NCBI GenBank assembly: GCA_030151565.1
Contig: JASLDM010000043.1
Span: 1 to 59,418, forward strand
Direction of reading: 5' to 3'
DNA from: Flavobacterium sp.
GTDB lineage: Bacteria; Bacteroidota; Bacteroidia; Flavobacteriales; Flavobacteriaceae
Length of the DNA stretch: 59,418 nt
Within the stretch, counting starts at the first letter, position 1. Each line of letters starts with the position of its first letter. Shown in pieces: positions 34,281 to 43,859 of the stretch. The notes beneath the pieces were generated by a model that did no database searches, had not been told where the DNA came from, and saw nothing but the letters and a program-made list of their open reading frames with translations. Both the position numbers and the translations under genes were made by a program.

Positions 34281-34745
34281 CTAGTCATTTGTAGTTTCAG
34301 AATCAGAATCATTTTTTCTAATTCCATAAAAATAAAGGGAATGATTGTGAATTTCAATATTAAAAATCTCTTCAATAGTTTTTTTAATTGTTTGAATTCT
34401 AGGATCACAAAATTCAATGACTTCCCCTGTGTCTGTTAAGATAATGTGATCATGTTGTTTATCAAAATATGATTTCTCATAATGTGCTTGATTTTGTCCA
34501 AATTGATGTCTTCGAACCAAACCACATTCTAATAATAATTCAATAGTATTGTATAGCGTGGCTCTACTTACGCGATAGTTTTTGTTTTTCATTTTAATAT
34601 AAAGTGATTCTATATCGAAATGTTCTTCACTATCGTAAATCTCTTGTAAGATGGCATAGCGTTCAGGCGTTTTACGATGACCTCTTTCTTCTAAGTATTT
34701 CGTAAAAACGTTTTTTACTATTTCTTGATTATTTTCAGTTCCCAT
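34281..34745 (-). CDS. fur: Fur family transcriptional regulator
   Basis: A 154-residue winged-helix metal-sensing repressor. The N-terminal part RKTPERYAILQEIYDSEEHF and RVSRATLYNTIELLLECGLV is the DNA-binding domain. The C-terminal dimer domain has QHDHIILTDTGEVIEFCDP. The CxxC zinc knuckle usual after HDH in E. coli Fur is replaced by LTDTG and the second pair is also missing, so no structural Cys4 site exists. Whether it senses iron, peroxide or another metal cannot be told. It stands upstream of purA with its own promoter. Confidence 0.9.
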   Translation of the reverse strand: MGTENNQEIVKNVFTKYLEERGHRKTPERYAILQEIYDSEEHFDIESLYIKMKNKNYRVSRATLYNTIELLLECGLVRRHQFGQNQAHYEKSYFDKQHDHIILTDTGEVIEFCDPRIQTIKKTIEEIFNIEIHNHSLYFYGIRKNDSDSETTND

Positions 34746-34768
34746 TTATTCATAAGTATATACAACTG

Positions 34769-34800
34769 CAAATATAAAGCTATTTTTCGTTGTGATGAAA
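34769..34800 (-). promoter_or_regulatory. predicted promoter of fur-purA
   Basis: On the minus strand TATATTTG (34776-34769) matches the -7 box exactly, and TTTC lies 20 bases upstream (34800-34797) as a near -33. The start codon is 23 bases downstream. Confidence 0.5.
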
Positions 34801-34847
34801 GTTTTGAAAGGTTAGATTCCGTTAATTTAATTGTGTGAAAAACTCAA

Positions 34848-37067
34848 TTAATTTGAGGTTGACCTCGTAACTTTGTCTACTCCTTCGATTTTTTTGATGT
34901 TTAGTATCATTTTCTTTAAAAGAGTGTTATTTGGAACGATTACAGTTATTTGTCCGTTAAAAATTCCAGCATTTTCACTTAAAGAGATGCTTTTGATATT
35001 TACACTCATACTATCGGTTATCACTTTTGTAATTTGTGAAGTTAGTCCAATTGAATCTAATCCTGTAATGTTTATTGTAGCCTCAAAGTTTTCTTTAGAA
35101 GAATCCACCCATTGTGCAGCAATAATTCGATACGCATAATTTGATTGCATACTAATGGCATTAGAGCAATCGGATTTGTGTACTTTAATACCTTCATTAA
35201 TTGTAATAAAGCCAAAAACTTCATCTCCAGGTATTGGACTACAACAAGAGGCTAATTTATAGTCAAGTTTCTCCTTTTCTTTTCCAAATAACAATAAATC
35301 TAAATTATGATGTTCTTTAGATTCTGTTACATTTGGAATAGGTGAAGGTTGTCGTTTAATTGTTTTTTTGAAGAAATTAAACAATGAATTATTGCGTTGT
35401 GCAGCATATTCTTTTAGTTGTGGGTTATCGATTATACCAGCACCTACACGATAAAATAAATCTTGACTAGTTTTTAGTCGAAAAAGATTAACCATTTCAT
35501 TCGTAGTCTTCTCATCAAGGGTTATTTTTAGATGTCGAAGTTTTCGAATGAGTTGTTCTTTTCCATCTTCAGCGATTTTCTTCGTGCTTTCATTTAAAAC
35601 ATTTTTTATTTTATTTCTTGCACGTGATGTTGTTACATAGTCCAACCAGTTTACGCTTGGTTTTTGATTTTCAGATGTTATAATTTCTACCTGATCACCG
35701 CTATTTAAAACGTGGTTTAATGGGACTAATCGCCCGTTTACCCGCGTTCCACGAGTATGTAAACCAATTTCAGAGTGAATACTAAAAGCAAAATCCAATG
35801 CCGTAGCCCCTTTTGGTAACGATTTTAATTCGCCTTTTGGAGTAAAAACATAAATCTCTTTTGAATAGAGGTTTAATTTGAAATCTTCTACAAAATCAAC
35901 AGCATTTGTTTCGGCATTCTCTAATGCTTCTTTGAGTTGATTTAACCAAATATCTAAACTGTTTTCTTCTGTGTATCCCTGTTTATATTTATAATGTGCT
36001 GCATAGCCTTTTTCAGCTATTTCGTTCATTCGCTCACTTCGAATCTGAATTTCTACCCATCTTCCTTTTGGTCCCATTACCGTTATATGTAAAGCTTCAT
36101 AACCAGTAGATTTTGGAGCGGAAATCCAATCGCGTAATCGACTAGGACTTGGGCGATAATGATCCGTTACGATGGAGTATATTTTCCAAGCAAGAAATTT
36201 TTCATCGTGTGGATTGTCTGTTTTATAGATAATTCTAAGAGCAAATTTGTCATATACTTCATCAAAAGTAACGTTTTGAGCTTTCATTTTTCTTCGAATA
36301 GAATAGATAGACTTAGGTCTTCCTTTCATTGAATAATTGATCTGCTCTTCGTCCAAAGATGTTTTTAAAACCGATGAAATGGATTCAATATATGCTTCTT
36401 GCTCTTCTTTAGACTCTTTCATCTTGTTTAAGATGTCTTGGTAAATTCTCGGTTCTGTATATTTCAGTCCCAAATCTTCGAGCTTCGTTTTGATGTTAAA
36501 TAAGCCTAATCGATGTGCTAAAGGGGCATAGATATATAATGTCTCCGAAGCTATTTTTGCTTGTTTGTAAGGAGCCATACTATCCATGGTTTGCATATTA
36601 TGAAGACGATCAGCAATTTTTATTAAAATTACACGTACATCATCATTTAATGTGAGTAGCATTTTTCGGTAATTCTCTGCTTGCATCGAAATATGTGGAT
36701 CGGGTTCTAATAGAGCCATTTTTGTCAATCCTTCAACAATTCTTGCAATAACAGGATTGAACCACTCTGAGATTTGCTCCACAGTAATATCGGTGTCTTC
36801 TACTACATCATGCATTAAAGCGGCAGCAATAGAAGTTGCTCCCAAACCAATTTCTGAAGCTACAATTTTAGCAACAGCAATAGGATGGAAGATGTATGCT
36901 TCTCCAGATTTTCTGCGTTGATGTTTATGTGCATCAACAGCTACATCAAAAGCTTTTCTAATGATTTTTTTATCCTCGTCTGTTAGGGTTTGATAACTGA
37001 TTCGGAGTAGCTCTTTATATTCTTGAGCAATTGCTTTGTTTTCTTTTTCGATTTCTGCTTCTGTCAT
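34848..37067 (-). CDS. spoT: bifunctional (p)ppGpp synthetase/hydrolase, RelA/SpoT family
   Basis: A 739-residue long RSH protein that makes and degrades the stringent alarmone. Order: HD hydrolase (HQRRKSGEAYIFHPIAVAKI, LMHDVVEDTDIT, IKIADRLHNMQTMD), synthetase (GRPKSIYSIRRKMKAQNVTF, SAPKSTGYEALHITVMGPKG), TGS (IYVFTPKGELKSLPKGATAL), a helical/zinc-finger-like region with LASCCSPIPGDEVFGF, and a C-terminal ACT domain. The hydrolase HD residues are intact, so both activities are expected. The ATG at 37067 (MTEAEIEKEN) is the likely start; a TTG four codons upstream is less so. Confidence 0.95.
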   Translation of the reverse strand: MTEAEIEKENKAIAQEYKELLRISYQTLTDEDKKIIRKAFDVAVDAHKHQRRKSGEAYIFHPIAVAKIVASEIGLGATSIAAALMHDVVEDTDITVEQISEWFNPVIARIVEGLTKMALLEPDPHISMQAENYRKMLLTLNDDVRVILIKIADRLHNMQTMDSMAPYKQAKIASETLYIYAPLAHRLGLFNIKTKLEDLGLKYTEPRIYQDILNKMKESKEEQEAYIESISSVLKTSLDEEQINYSMKGRPKSIYSIRRKMKAQNVTFDEVYDKFALRIIYKTDNPHDEKFLAWKIYSIVTDHYRPSPSRLRDWISAPKSTGYEALHITVMGPKGRWVEIQIRSERMNEIAEKGYAAHYKYKQGYTEENSLDIWLNQLKEALENAETNAVDFVEDFKLNLYSKEIYVFTPKGELKSLPKGATALDFAFSIHSEIGLHTRGTRVNGRLVPLNHVLNSGDQVEIITSENQKPSVNWLDYVTTSRARNKIKNVLNESTKKIAEDGKEQLIRKLRHLKITLDEKTTNEMVNLFRLKTSQDLFYRVGAGIIDNPQLKEYAAQRNNSLFNFFKKTIKRQPSPIPNVTESKEHHNLDLLLFGKEKEKLDYKLASCCSPIPGDEVFGFITINEGIKVHKSDCSNAISMQSNYAYRIIAAQWVDSSKENFEATINITGLDSIGLTSQITKVITDSMSVNIKSISLSENAGIFNGQITVIVPNNTLLKKMILNIKKIEGVDKVTRSTSN

Positions 37068-37157
37068 ATATACTGTCAAAACTTAAATACTAAAATTAGC
37101 CGAAAGTTTTATAATAAACAAGTAAAGTGTTTCAAACTTTAATGTGAATCCAAAAAA

Positions 37158-37182
37158 AAGAGCCGCAATTTTGCGGCTCTTT
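37158..37182 (-). terminator. terminator of the outer-membrane protein gene
   Basis: AAGAGCCGCAA and TTGCGGCTCTT pair over a tiny loop, with a T run on the minus strand. It ends transcription of 37201-37860 before spoT. Confidence 0.9.
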
Positions 37183-37200
37183 AGATTTTGTTTTTATGTT

Positions 37201-37860
37201 TTAAAATACGTAGAAAATACCTGCTGATAATTGTAAATTACTACCAGGTCCAGTTGCTACATTTTTTTTACCAATTGCTTCAATATTTAGACCAAATCGG
37301 TTGATAATACGATCACGTGTATATACATAGTCTTTGAATAAACGCGTGTCTGCAATCCAGATATTTACACCACCACCGATATTTAAAGTTGTTTTGCTCT
37401 CGCTATCTAATTCCATATATCCCATACCAGCACCTAAATATGGATCTACAATGGGAATGTTGAAAAGTCCACCTAGACTGTACTTAAACATACCATCTAT
37501 TGAAAATACATCTAAGTCATCATTAGCTATCAGTCCGTTTACATTATTACCCTTTTTGATTTTATTCATAGAGTAGCTAGCTTCAAAACTTAAGTTATTT
37601 ATTAATTCTCGTTCAACAGCTATTTTAGAAGGAAAAGCCGTACTCCAATTTTCTGTATTGATTGGTTTATCCGTATCAAAATTAGTGTCCATAAAGGTAG
37701 CTTGTAACGAAACTTTCCACTTATGATCTTGTACAAAGCGTTTTTCCTTTATTATTTGTGCGTCTACTTGAGTAGAACCTAACAAAAAAAGTACTGCCAA
37801 ACAAGCTTTGACAGTTAAGCGATTTATTGAATTAAAACAAAAACTATTAAATTTCTTCAT
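37201..37860 (-). CDS. outer-membrane beta-barrel protein
   Basis: A protein of about 219 residues from MKKFNSF, with a signal peptide ending STQVDAQ. Alternating strands follow: WKVSLQATFMDTNF, LSFEASYSMNKI, DGMFKYSLGGLF, YLGAGMGYMELD and LNIGGGVNIWI. The C terminus, LQLSAGIFYVF, ends in an aromatic residue as expected for a BAM substrate. It looks like an eight-stranded OmpA/OmpW-like barrel without a peptidoglycan-binding domain. A longer frame starts at 37944, but its first 28 residues are not signal-like. Function unknown. Confidence 0.75.
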   Translation of the reverse strand: MKKFNSFCFNSINRLTVKACLAVLFLLGSTQVDAQIIKEKRFVQDHKWKVSLQATFMDTNFDTDKPINTENWSTAFPSKIAVERELINNLSFEASYSMNKIKKGNNVNGLIANDDLDVFSIDGMFKYSLGGLFNIPIVDPYLGAGMGYMELDSESKTTLNIGGGVNIWIADTRLFKDYVYTRDRIINRFGLNIEAIGKKNVATGPGSNLQLSAGIFYVF

Positions 37861-37953
37861 TTTATATATATTGATCATTATATTTCTATTTGTTAATAAA
37901 TAACTAAACTTTCCCAAATTTAGATTAAATTTTCTGTTTTGCAAATAAAAAAA

Positions 37954-39501
37954 TTAAATAGGATTACTTTCTATACGTTTAAAGTCTAAGTCTTGAAAAT
38001 CGTAGCTAAAGTCTGTTAAAGGTGAAATTGCCTCCATCTTAAATAGATCTATAAATTCAGTATCTTTATTGACTATTAAAAAGGCATCAGCATCAAAATA
38101 TCTATTAAACCATTTTACAGTAAATATATTGTCTTTATAGTATGAAATTTCTCCAGTTAGCTGAGGAGATCGTTCAGATTCAAAGATATATTGCGAATCT
38201 TTTTTGTATATTTTTACAGTTCCAAACCATGGATCTTCAAAGCAGCCGATAAGTTTGTCTAATTGTTTTCGTGCATGCTTGGTTTTTGAATTACTGTTTT
38301 GCCATACTTCATCAGTGATTTCAGAGGCATGATCTGTTTGCGATTGCAAGTTTTTACTGTATTCAGAAACATAATCAGTAGGAGGGAGCTCTAAAAAATG
38401 ATTTTTAATGGTATTGGTAATAGCGTGAAATGCGTAGCCAGATTGCTGATTCGTCAATACGATAATTCCTAAATTCAACTGAGGTAAAAGCGTTACTTGA
38501 GTCACGATACCTTCTAAGCCACCAGTATGTGAAACTTGTAATTTTCCTGAAACATCATTTAGTTGCCAACCCAGTCCATATGCTTTAAACAAAGTATTAT
38601 AAGGAGGCATTGTTTTATTAGGAAGCAAGGTTTGTGGAGTCCACATTTCTGAATGTGTTTGCTTTGAGAAAATGGTCTCACCGTTCCATTCTCCTTGTTG
38701 GAGTTGTAATAGAACCCATTTAGATAAATCGTCAACATTGGAATAAATTCCAGCAGCTGCATCAAGAATGGTGTTTGTGTAACGATCGATCGTTTGTAAG
38801 TGTCCATCAATAGGAACATGGGGTTCAATGACATTTGTTTTATCTTTCAAACGGTTCCAATTTCCCGCACTTGCTGTCATTCCTATGGGCGCCATTATCT
38901 CTTTTTCTACATAAGCAGCCCAACTAAGTCCGCTGACTCTTTCAATAATTACTCCTGCAATGATGTAAAGCAAATTGTCATAGTCATATTTTGTGCGGAA
39001 CTCTGAAACAGGTTTTAGGTATTGGATGTGATCAATTATGTCTTGAGGTGTGAAATCATGTCCGTCAGGCCAAACCATCAAATCTCCTGCTCCTAGTCCT
39101 AAACCACTTCTATGGGTAAGTAAGTCGCGGATGGTAAAAGTTTCTGTAACATATGCATTATACATTTTGAACTCAGGAATATACTTTTTAACCTTGTCAT
39201 CCCAATGTGTTTTATTTTGATCGACTAAAATGGCTAGTGCTGCGCTAGTAAAGGCTTTGCTATTTGATGCTATTCCAAAATTAGTGGCTGAATCTACTTT
39301 TTCTGAACTATTGATGTTACGTACACCATAACCTTTGGAATGAATAATAGTTCCGTCCTTAACAACAGCTACAGCTATTCCAGGGACATCAAAAGCTTTC
39401 ATTGTTTGTTGCGTGACTTCATCAATTTTTTGAGAAATAGACTGAGCTTTTAGTGGGAAAATACTTAGGCACAATGCGGCAATACACCAGAATTTATTCA
39501 T
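37954..39501 (-). CDS. exported serine hydrolase (class C beta-lactamase fold)
   Basis: A protein of about 515 residues with a signal peptide (MNKFWCIAALCLSIFPLKAQ). The penicillin-binding triad is present: SNSK (S-x-x-K with the nucleophile), YDN (Y-x-N) and HTGG (the KTG-like box). After residue 400 there is a DUF3471-type beta domain (FEDPWFGTVKIYKKDSQYIF). Such proteins are mostly D-aminopeptidases or esterases instead of resistance lactamases, so I would not call it ampC. Its ATG lies 7 bases after the SpoU methylase stop, placing it at the tail of the MoxR cluster transcript. Confidence 0.87.
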   Translation of the reverse strand: MNKFWCIAALCLSIFPLKAQSISQKIDEVTQQTMKAFDVPGIAVAVVKDGTIIHSKGYGVRNINSSEKVDSATNFGIASNSKAFTSAALAILVDQNKTHWDDKVKKYIPEFKMYNAYVTETFTIRDLLTHRSGLGLGAGDLMVWPDGHDFTPQDIIDHIQYLKPVSEFRTKYDYDNLLYIIAGVIIERVSGLSWAAYVEKEIMAPIGMTASAGNWNRLKDKTNVIEPHVPIDGHLQTIDRYTNTILDAAAGIYSNVDDLSKWVLLQLQQGEWNGETIFSKQTHSEMWTPQTLLPNKTMPPYNTLFKAYGLGWQLNDVSGKLQVSHTGGLEGIVTQVTLLPQLNLGIIVLTNQQSGYAFHAITNTIKNHFLELPPTDYVSEYSKNLQSQTDHASEITDEVWQNSNSKTKHARKQLDKLIGCFEDPWFGTVKIYKKDSQYIFESERSPQLTGEISYYKDNIFTVKWFNRYFDADAFLIVNKDTEFIDLFKMEAISPLTDFSYDFQDLDFKRIESNPI

Positions 39502-39508
39502 TATGTAA

Positions 39509-40300
39509 TTAATTAAAATTGCGTTGTCTTTTTGCTTCAAAAATTAAGATAGCCGCCGCTACGGAAACATTCATAGAATCGATTTCACCACTCATCGGAA
39601 TAATGATGTTTTGGGTGCTTGCTTCACGCCATTCTTGTGTTAATCCAGTTGCTTCTGTTCCAACTACAAAGGCAGTAGCAGCTTTATAATCTTGTGTGTG
39701 GTAAGCTGTAGAATCTTGAAGTGTTGCACAAAAAATATTGATGTTTCTCTTTTTTAAAAAGGAAATAGTTTCTTCGGAAGTTGCCATCGCTATTTGATTT
39801 GTAAACACACCCCCCACGCTTGAGCGAATTATATTAGGATTGTACAAATCACTTTTTGGATTTGCAAGGATTACAGCATCTACATTTGCGGCATCAGCTG
39901 TTCTTAAAAGGGCACCAATATTACCTGGTTTTTCAGGAGATTCTGCAATTAGAATTAAAGGATGATCACTTAACTTTAAATCGTCAAGACATAGTTCTTT
40001 TGTTTCTGCAATTGCTAAGATACCTTCTGTAGTATCTCGATACGCTAATTTGTGATATACTTCACGAGATATTTCGATAATCTCTGTTTCGGAACTAGCA
40101 AATGGGAGTGCCTCCTCGAAAGGGGTAAGTTCAGGGAAAAATAATAAGGTTTTAAGAATGTAAGCGCCTTTTTGTGCGAGTTCAATTTCTCTTTTTCCTT
40201 CTATAAGGAATGTTTGACTTTGTTTTCTAGCACGTGACTTTTCTTGTAATTGTACTAGGGATTTGATGTATGCGTTTTGAGGACTCTCTATTTTTTTCAT
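39509..40300 (-). CDS. SpoU/TrmH family RNA 2'-O-methyltransferase
   Basis: A 263-residue SPOUT methylase. It has an N-terminal substrate-binding domain (QNAYIKSLVQLQEKSRARK, TFLIEGKREIELA) and the knotted catalytic domain with AESPEKPGNIGALLRTADAA, NIIRSSVGGVFTNQIA, VVGTEATGLTQEW and IPMSGEIDSMNVSVAAAILI. It resembles 23S rRNA methylases such as RlmB or TsnR; the exact nucleotide is not deducible. It starts 11 bases after the DUF58 gene and probably rides on the same mRNA without sharing its function. Confidence 0.9.
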   Translation of the reverse strand: MKKIESPQNAYIKSLVQLQEKSRARKQSQTFLIEGKREIELAQKGAYILKTLLFFPELTPFEEALPFASSETEIIEISREVYHKLAYRDTTEGILAIAETKELCLDDLKLSDHPLILIAESPEKPGNIGALLRTADAANVDAVILANPKSDLYNPNIIRSSVGGVFTNQIAMATSEETISFLKKRNINIFCATLQDSTAYHTQDYKAATAFVVGTEATGLTQEWREASTQNIIIPMSGEIDSMNVSVAAAILIFEAKRQRNFN

Positions 40301-40311
40301 TCTTTTATAAC

Positions 40312-41649
40312 TTATAAAATGCCTTTCGCTTTGATTTCTAGGTATTTGTTTATGGTGTTTATCGTCAAATCTTCTGGCGGCGTTAATATTGCTTGTATTC
40401 CGTATTTATTAAGCTCGTTGACGATTAAACGTTTTTCAAAATTAAATTTTTCTGCGATTGTTTTGTCAAAAATATCTTGAACATTTTCAGCTTTTTTAGA
40501 CGTCAGTTTATTGAGTTCTGTATTTTCAAAAAAAACTAGTAACAATAGGTGGTTTTTTGCAATAGCTCTCAAATAAGGAAGTTGGCGCTGAAGACCTTCT
40601 AAAGTTTCGAAATTTGTAAATATAATAAGCAGTGAGCGGTGCGTGATTTGGTATTTGACATCAGTATATAGTTTCCCAAAATCACTTTCTACAAAGTTTG
40701 TTTTCACGCGATATAGTTGCTCCATAATATGGTGGAGTTGTGTTTTTTGGCATGCTGCTTTTATTCGGTTATCAGTTTTTTTTGAAAATGTAAGCAGTCC
40801 TACGCGGTCATTTTTCTTTAAAATCACATTGGCTAAGGCTAAAGAAGCATTAATTGCATAGTCAAGCAAACTAAGTTCTTTAAAGGGCATTTGCATCACG
40901 CGCCCTTTGTCGATGATGATGAAGATAGATTGCATGTTCTCGTCTTGATATTGGTTAACCATGAGCTGGTTTTTCTTAGCTGTTGCTTTCCAATTTATCG
41001 TACGAATATCATCTCCTGGCACATATTCTTTGATTTGCTCAAATTCTGTAGTATGTCCTATTTTTCGAATTTTCTTGAAGCCAAATGGGAGTTTGTTTTT
41101 AGCAAAAGCTATTAAATCATACTTTTTCATTTGAATAAAAGAAGGGTAGCACGAGATGGTTTTGTCTTGCGAAAATATAAAGTGTTTTGCAAGCAGTTTC
41201 AATGGAGAATTGACGTAAATATTCATTTTGCCAAAGTGATATTCTCCACGAAAAGTAGGACGTAAGGTATGTTGTAAATGATCTTCCCCTTTTTTACCTA
41301 AAGATCTTTTTATTGAAAAATTGCGTATCTGAAATTGAAAGGGAATTTCATCAATAATTTCGTAATCAATCTTGAAAGAGTATTTGTTTAGGATATGAAT
41401 TTTTATAGGATTCTCATCTCCATTCGATAATTTTTCAGGAAGTACTCTTGTTGCGTTAATTCCATTTTTAGAGCTATAAAAAAGAAGGCTGAAGTCAACT
41501 AAAATGGTTATTGCAAAAATTAAAAAAGATGCCCAAGCTCCAAAATATAATATAGGAAATAGGAAAGATAAAATAAACAACCCAATTAAAAATAGGATTG
41601 CATAATAGAATCTTGGCAGGACATAGAGCTTTTTTAGATTTTGAAACAT
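40312..41649 (-). CDS. DUF58 domain protein, MoxR partner
   Basis: A 445-residue protein with two N-terminal membrane helices (about 16-60) and a cytoplasmic part. The DUF58 motif YVPGDDIRTINWKATAKKNQ stands near residue 212. The region after it (IFIIIDKGRVMQ, LGLLTFS-like, LLIIFTNFETLEG) has a von Willebrand factor A-like Rossmann pattern with a degenerate metal-ion site. DUF58 proteins work with MoxR ATPases, and the MoxR gene is 9 bases upstream. Confidence 0.9.
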   Translation of the reverse strand: MFQNLKKLYVLPRFYYAILFLIGLFILSFLFPILYFGAWASFLIFAITILVDFSLLFYSSKNGINATRVLPEKLSNGDENPIKIHILNKYSFKIDYEIIDEIPFQFQIRNFSIKRSLGKKGEDHLQHTLRPTFRGEYHFGKMNIYVNSPLKLLAKHFIFSQDKTISCYPSFIQMKKYDLIAFAKNKLPFGFKKIRKIGHTTEFEQIKEYVPGDDIRTINWKATAKKNQLMVNQYQDENMQSIFIIIDKGRVMQMPFKELSLLDYAINASLALANVILKKNDRVGLLTFSKKTDNRIKAACQKTQLHHIMEQLYRVKTNFVESDFGKLYTDVKYQITHRSLLIIFTNFETLEGLQRQLPYLRAIAKNHLLLLVFFENTELNKLTSKKAENVQDIFDKTIAEKFNFEKRLIVNELNKYGIQAILTPPEDLTINTINKYLEIKAKGIL

Positions 41650-41658
41650 AATTTAAAC

Positions 41659-42654
41659 TTATCTAGGGATATCGATAGATTCCATTATTTGATGAATAAT
41701 TTCGGCAGCTGTTAAGCCTTCCATTTCTCGTTCTGGGGAAACAATAATTCGATGTTGTAAAACTGGAACTGCGGCTTCTTTAATATCTTCGGGAGTCACA
41801 AAATCACGATTTTGAATAGCTGCAAAAGCTTTTGATGCATTTAAGATAGCAATAGAAGCTCTCGGTGAAGCGCCTAGATATAATAGTGGATTTGTACGGG
41901 TATTTGCTACAATTTTAGCGATGTATTCGATCAAGTTTCTTTCTACAATGATTTGTTTTACCAAATTTTGAAATTCGATAATTTCGCTAGGATTAATTAC
42001 TTTTTCAATTAAATCTTCTTTGCGATTACCTTGTAATTCATGTTCTTTTTCGATGATTTTTATCTCCTCATCTACGCTTGGATAATCAATGATGATTTTA
42101 AATAAAAACCGGTCTAATTGTGCTTCTGGTAAACGATAAGTTCCTTCTTGTTCAATGGGGTTTTGCGTAGCAATTGCCAAAAAAGGTTCCGTCATTTTAT
42201 ACGTTTTTCCATCAATCGTTATTTGACGTTCCTCCATAACTTCAAATAAAGCGGCTTGCGTTTTAGCAGGTGCACGGTTGATCTCGTCAATGAGTACCAT
42301 ATTAGAGAAAATAGGACCTTTCTTAAACTCAAATTCAGATGTTTTGACGTTAAAAATAGAGGTTCCTAAAATGTCAGAAGGCATTAAGTCCGGAGTAAAT
42401 TGGATGCGACTAAAATCCATTGCAATAGTTTGTGCCAAAAGTTTCGCCGAAAGTGTTTTAGCAACTCCTGGTACACCTTCTAGTAAAATATGGCCATTAG
42501 CCAAAATAGCGACAAGTAATTGATTTACAATTTTTTCTTGGCCAACAATAACTTTGTGTATTTCTGCTCGAATGGCATTGATTTTTTGTTGTAGAGGGTT
42601 TAAATCTAAACGAGATTCGAAATGTAAATTTTCTGAAGTATTTGCGTTTTCCAT
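41659..42654 (-). CDS. MoxR family AAA+ ATPase
   Basis: A 331-residue ATPase. Walker A is GVPGVAKTLSAKLLA, Walker B is MVLIDEINRAPAKTQAALFE, and ATQNPIEQEGTYRLPEAQLD is the long MoxR sensor segment. VPVLQHRIIVSPEREMEGL marks the C-terminal lid. MoxR ATPases act as chaperone-like remodelers for VWA/DUF58 proteins in metal insertion, envelope stress or cell-wall processes. It is central to the cluster, 5 bases after the DUF4350 gene. Confidence 0.94.
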   Translation of the reverse strand: MENANTSENLHFESRLDLNPLQQKINAIRAEIHKVIVGQEKIVNQLLVAILANGHILLEGVPGVAKTLSAKLLAQTIAMDFSRIQFTPDLMPSDILGTSIFNVKTSEFEFKKGPIFSNMVLIDEINRAPAKTQAALFEVMEERQITIDGKTYKMTEPFLAIATQNPIEQEGTYRLPEAQLDRFLFKIIIDYPSVDEEIKIIEKEHELQGNRKEDLIEKVINPSEIIEFQNLVKQIIVERNLIEYIAKIVANTRTNPLLYLGASPRASIAILNASKAFAAIQNRDFVTPEDIKEAAVPVLQHRIIVSPEREMEGLTAAEIIHQIMESIDIPR

Positions 42655-42659
42655 AATCT

Positions 42660-43859
42660 TTAATTCAATATTTTTTCGGTAGCGCGATTAATCGCGATTA
42701 AATCTTCTTCATTTGCTTGAGTGGGGTTTGCTTGGAAGTTTGTTACCAATTGTACCCAGTGAATTATATCTTCTTGTTTTTTGCCTGATTTTGCCTGATA
42801 GTTCTCAATAAAAACCTGATCTAATTTATGAGTATCAACGTAATATATTCGTCTGATTTTTTCCAAAGTATATGTGATTCTTTTTTGAATGATATCTTCA
42901 TAATCTTTACTCTGGATGTATAAATTAGAAACTGTTTTGGTAAACTCTAAGGTAGTGTTTTTAATAGGTATTTCGATAGGAATAATACGTTGTTTGCGTT
43001 TGGCCGTAAAAAAGACGAATAAAATTAAACCTATTAAAAAGAAATACCAAGCCCATTTTAACGCTTCGTTAGTTAAAATAAAGCGAAGGATTGAACTCGA
43101 TTGAGAAACTTCGTTTTCAAGTTTATCTACAGACCAATAAATATTCCCTTTAGGTAGATACGAGAGAACGTTCTCTACATAGATGTGATTGTTGCTATTT
43201 AAAAGAGAATAATTACTAAAAGCCAACGGTTGGCTGTGTAAGAATAAGGTACCCTTTCCCTGCTTAATTTTGATGAAGTTAGGTACATCGGACTCATAGT
43301 TGTTTTGCAAACCCAATACTTCAAAAGAATTTCTTACGCTATCTGGCAAATAAAAATACGATTGTATAAAGGCTTGGTCTAAAACAAATTTTGAAGTTGA
43401 GAGGTTTTTATTAGTTGTCCAAACACTTGTATTATTGTTCGTAATGCTTCCATAGATTTTATTTAATTCAAAACCTAAGGTATCTTCTAAAGCATAGTTA
43501 AAACGGGAATTACTCCAAAAGACAGTATTTCCCTGTTCGATTAGTTGAAGGATGTTTTTTAGAGCACTTGCTCCTACATTATCTGAATAATCGATAAAAA
43601 GGAAACTACTATTGGTAAGTGTGTCTAGTTGTATTTCTTCTAAAAACTCATAAGGAGTTTGTTTAAAGCTAATGATGTTATTGTCTTTGAGAAGGGTAGG
43701 GAGCTCTTTATTCAGAATATAGAGACCAAAGGGATCTTTACTGTTTATAGATAGATTTGGAGACCAATTTATAGGTTTGGTCTCATTCATTTCCACAACA
43801 GCTACAATACCTATGATAAGTAGAAGAAAGATGAAATATTTTTTTAGGGTACTATTCAT
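42660..43859 (-). CDS. DUF4350 domain membrane protein
   Basis: A 399-residue protein anchored by an N-terminal helix (about 8-24). A periplasmic domain with GATase-like traits (NSSFLFIDYSDN, GNTVFWSNSRF, QGKGTLFLHSQPLAFSN) matches the DUF4350 pattern. A second helix (WAWYFFLIGLILFVFF, about 270-288) is followed by a cytoplasmic tail with basic residues. DUF4350 is regularly found in MoxR-DUF58 clusters, with no known activity. It overlaps the DUF4129 gene by 8 bases, a sign of tight coupling. Confidence 0.85.
   Translation of the reverse strand: MNSTLKKYFIFLLLIIGIVAVVEMNETKPINWSPNLSINSKDPFGLYILNKELPTLLKDNNIISFKQTPYEFLEEIQLDTLTNSSFLFIDYSDNVGASALKNILQLIEQGNTVFWSNSRFNYALEDTLGFELNKIYGSITNNNTSVWTTNKNLSTSKFVLDQAFIQSYFYLPDSVRNSFEVLGLQNNYESDVPNFIKIKQGKGTLFLHSQPLAFSNYSLLNSNNHIYVENVLSYLPKGNIYWSVDKLENEVSQSSSILRFILTNEALKWAWYFFLIGLILFVFFTAKRKQRIIPIEIPIKNTTLEFTKTVSNLYIQSKDYEDIIQKRITYTLEKIRRIYYVDTHKLDQVFIENYQAKSGKKQEDIIHWVQLVTNFQANPTQANEEDLIAINRATEKILN

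Noticed and set aside
37861..37944. 28-residue N-terminal extension of the outer-membrane protein
   Set aside because: The extension is polar with no signal-peptide traits; MKKFNSF followed by a hydrophobic segment is the natural start.
37954..39501. ampC-type resistance beta-lactamase
   Set aside because: The triad is present, but the DUF3471-type tail and lack of an ampR neighbour fit esterase or peptidase relatives better.
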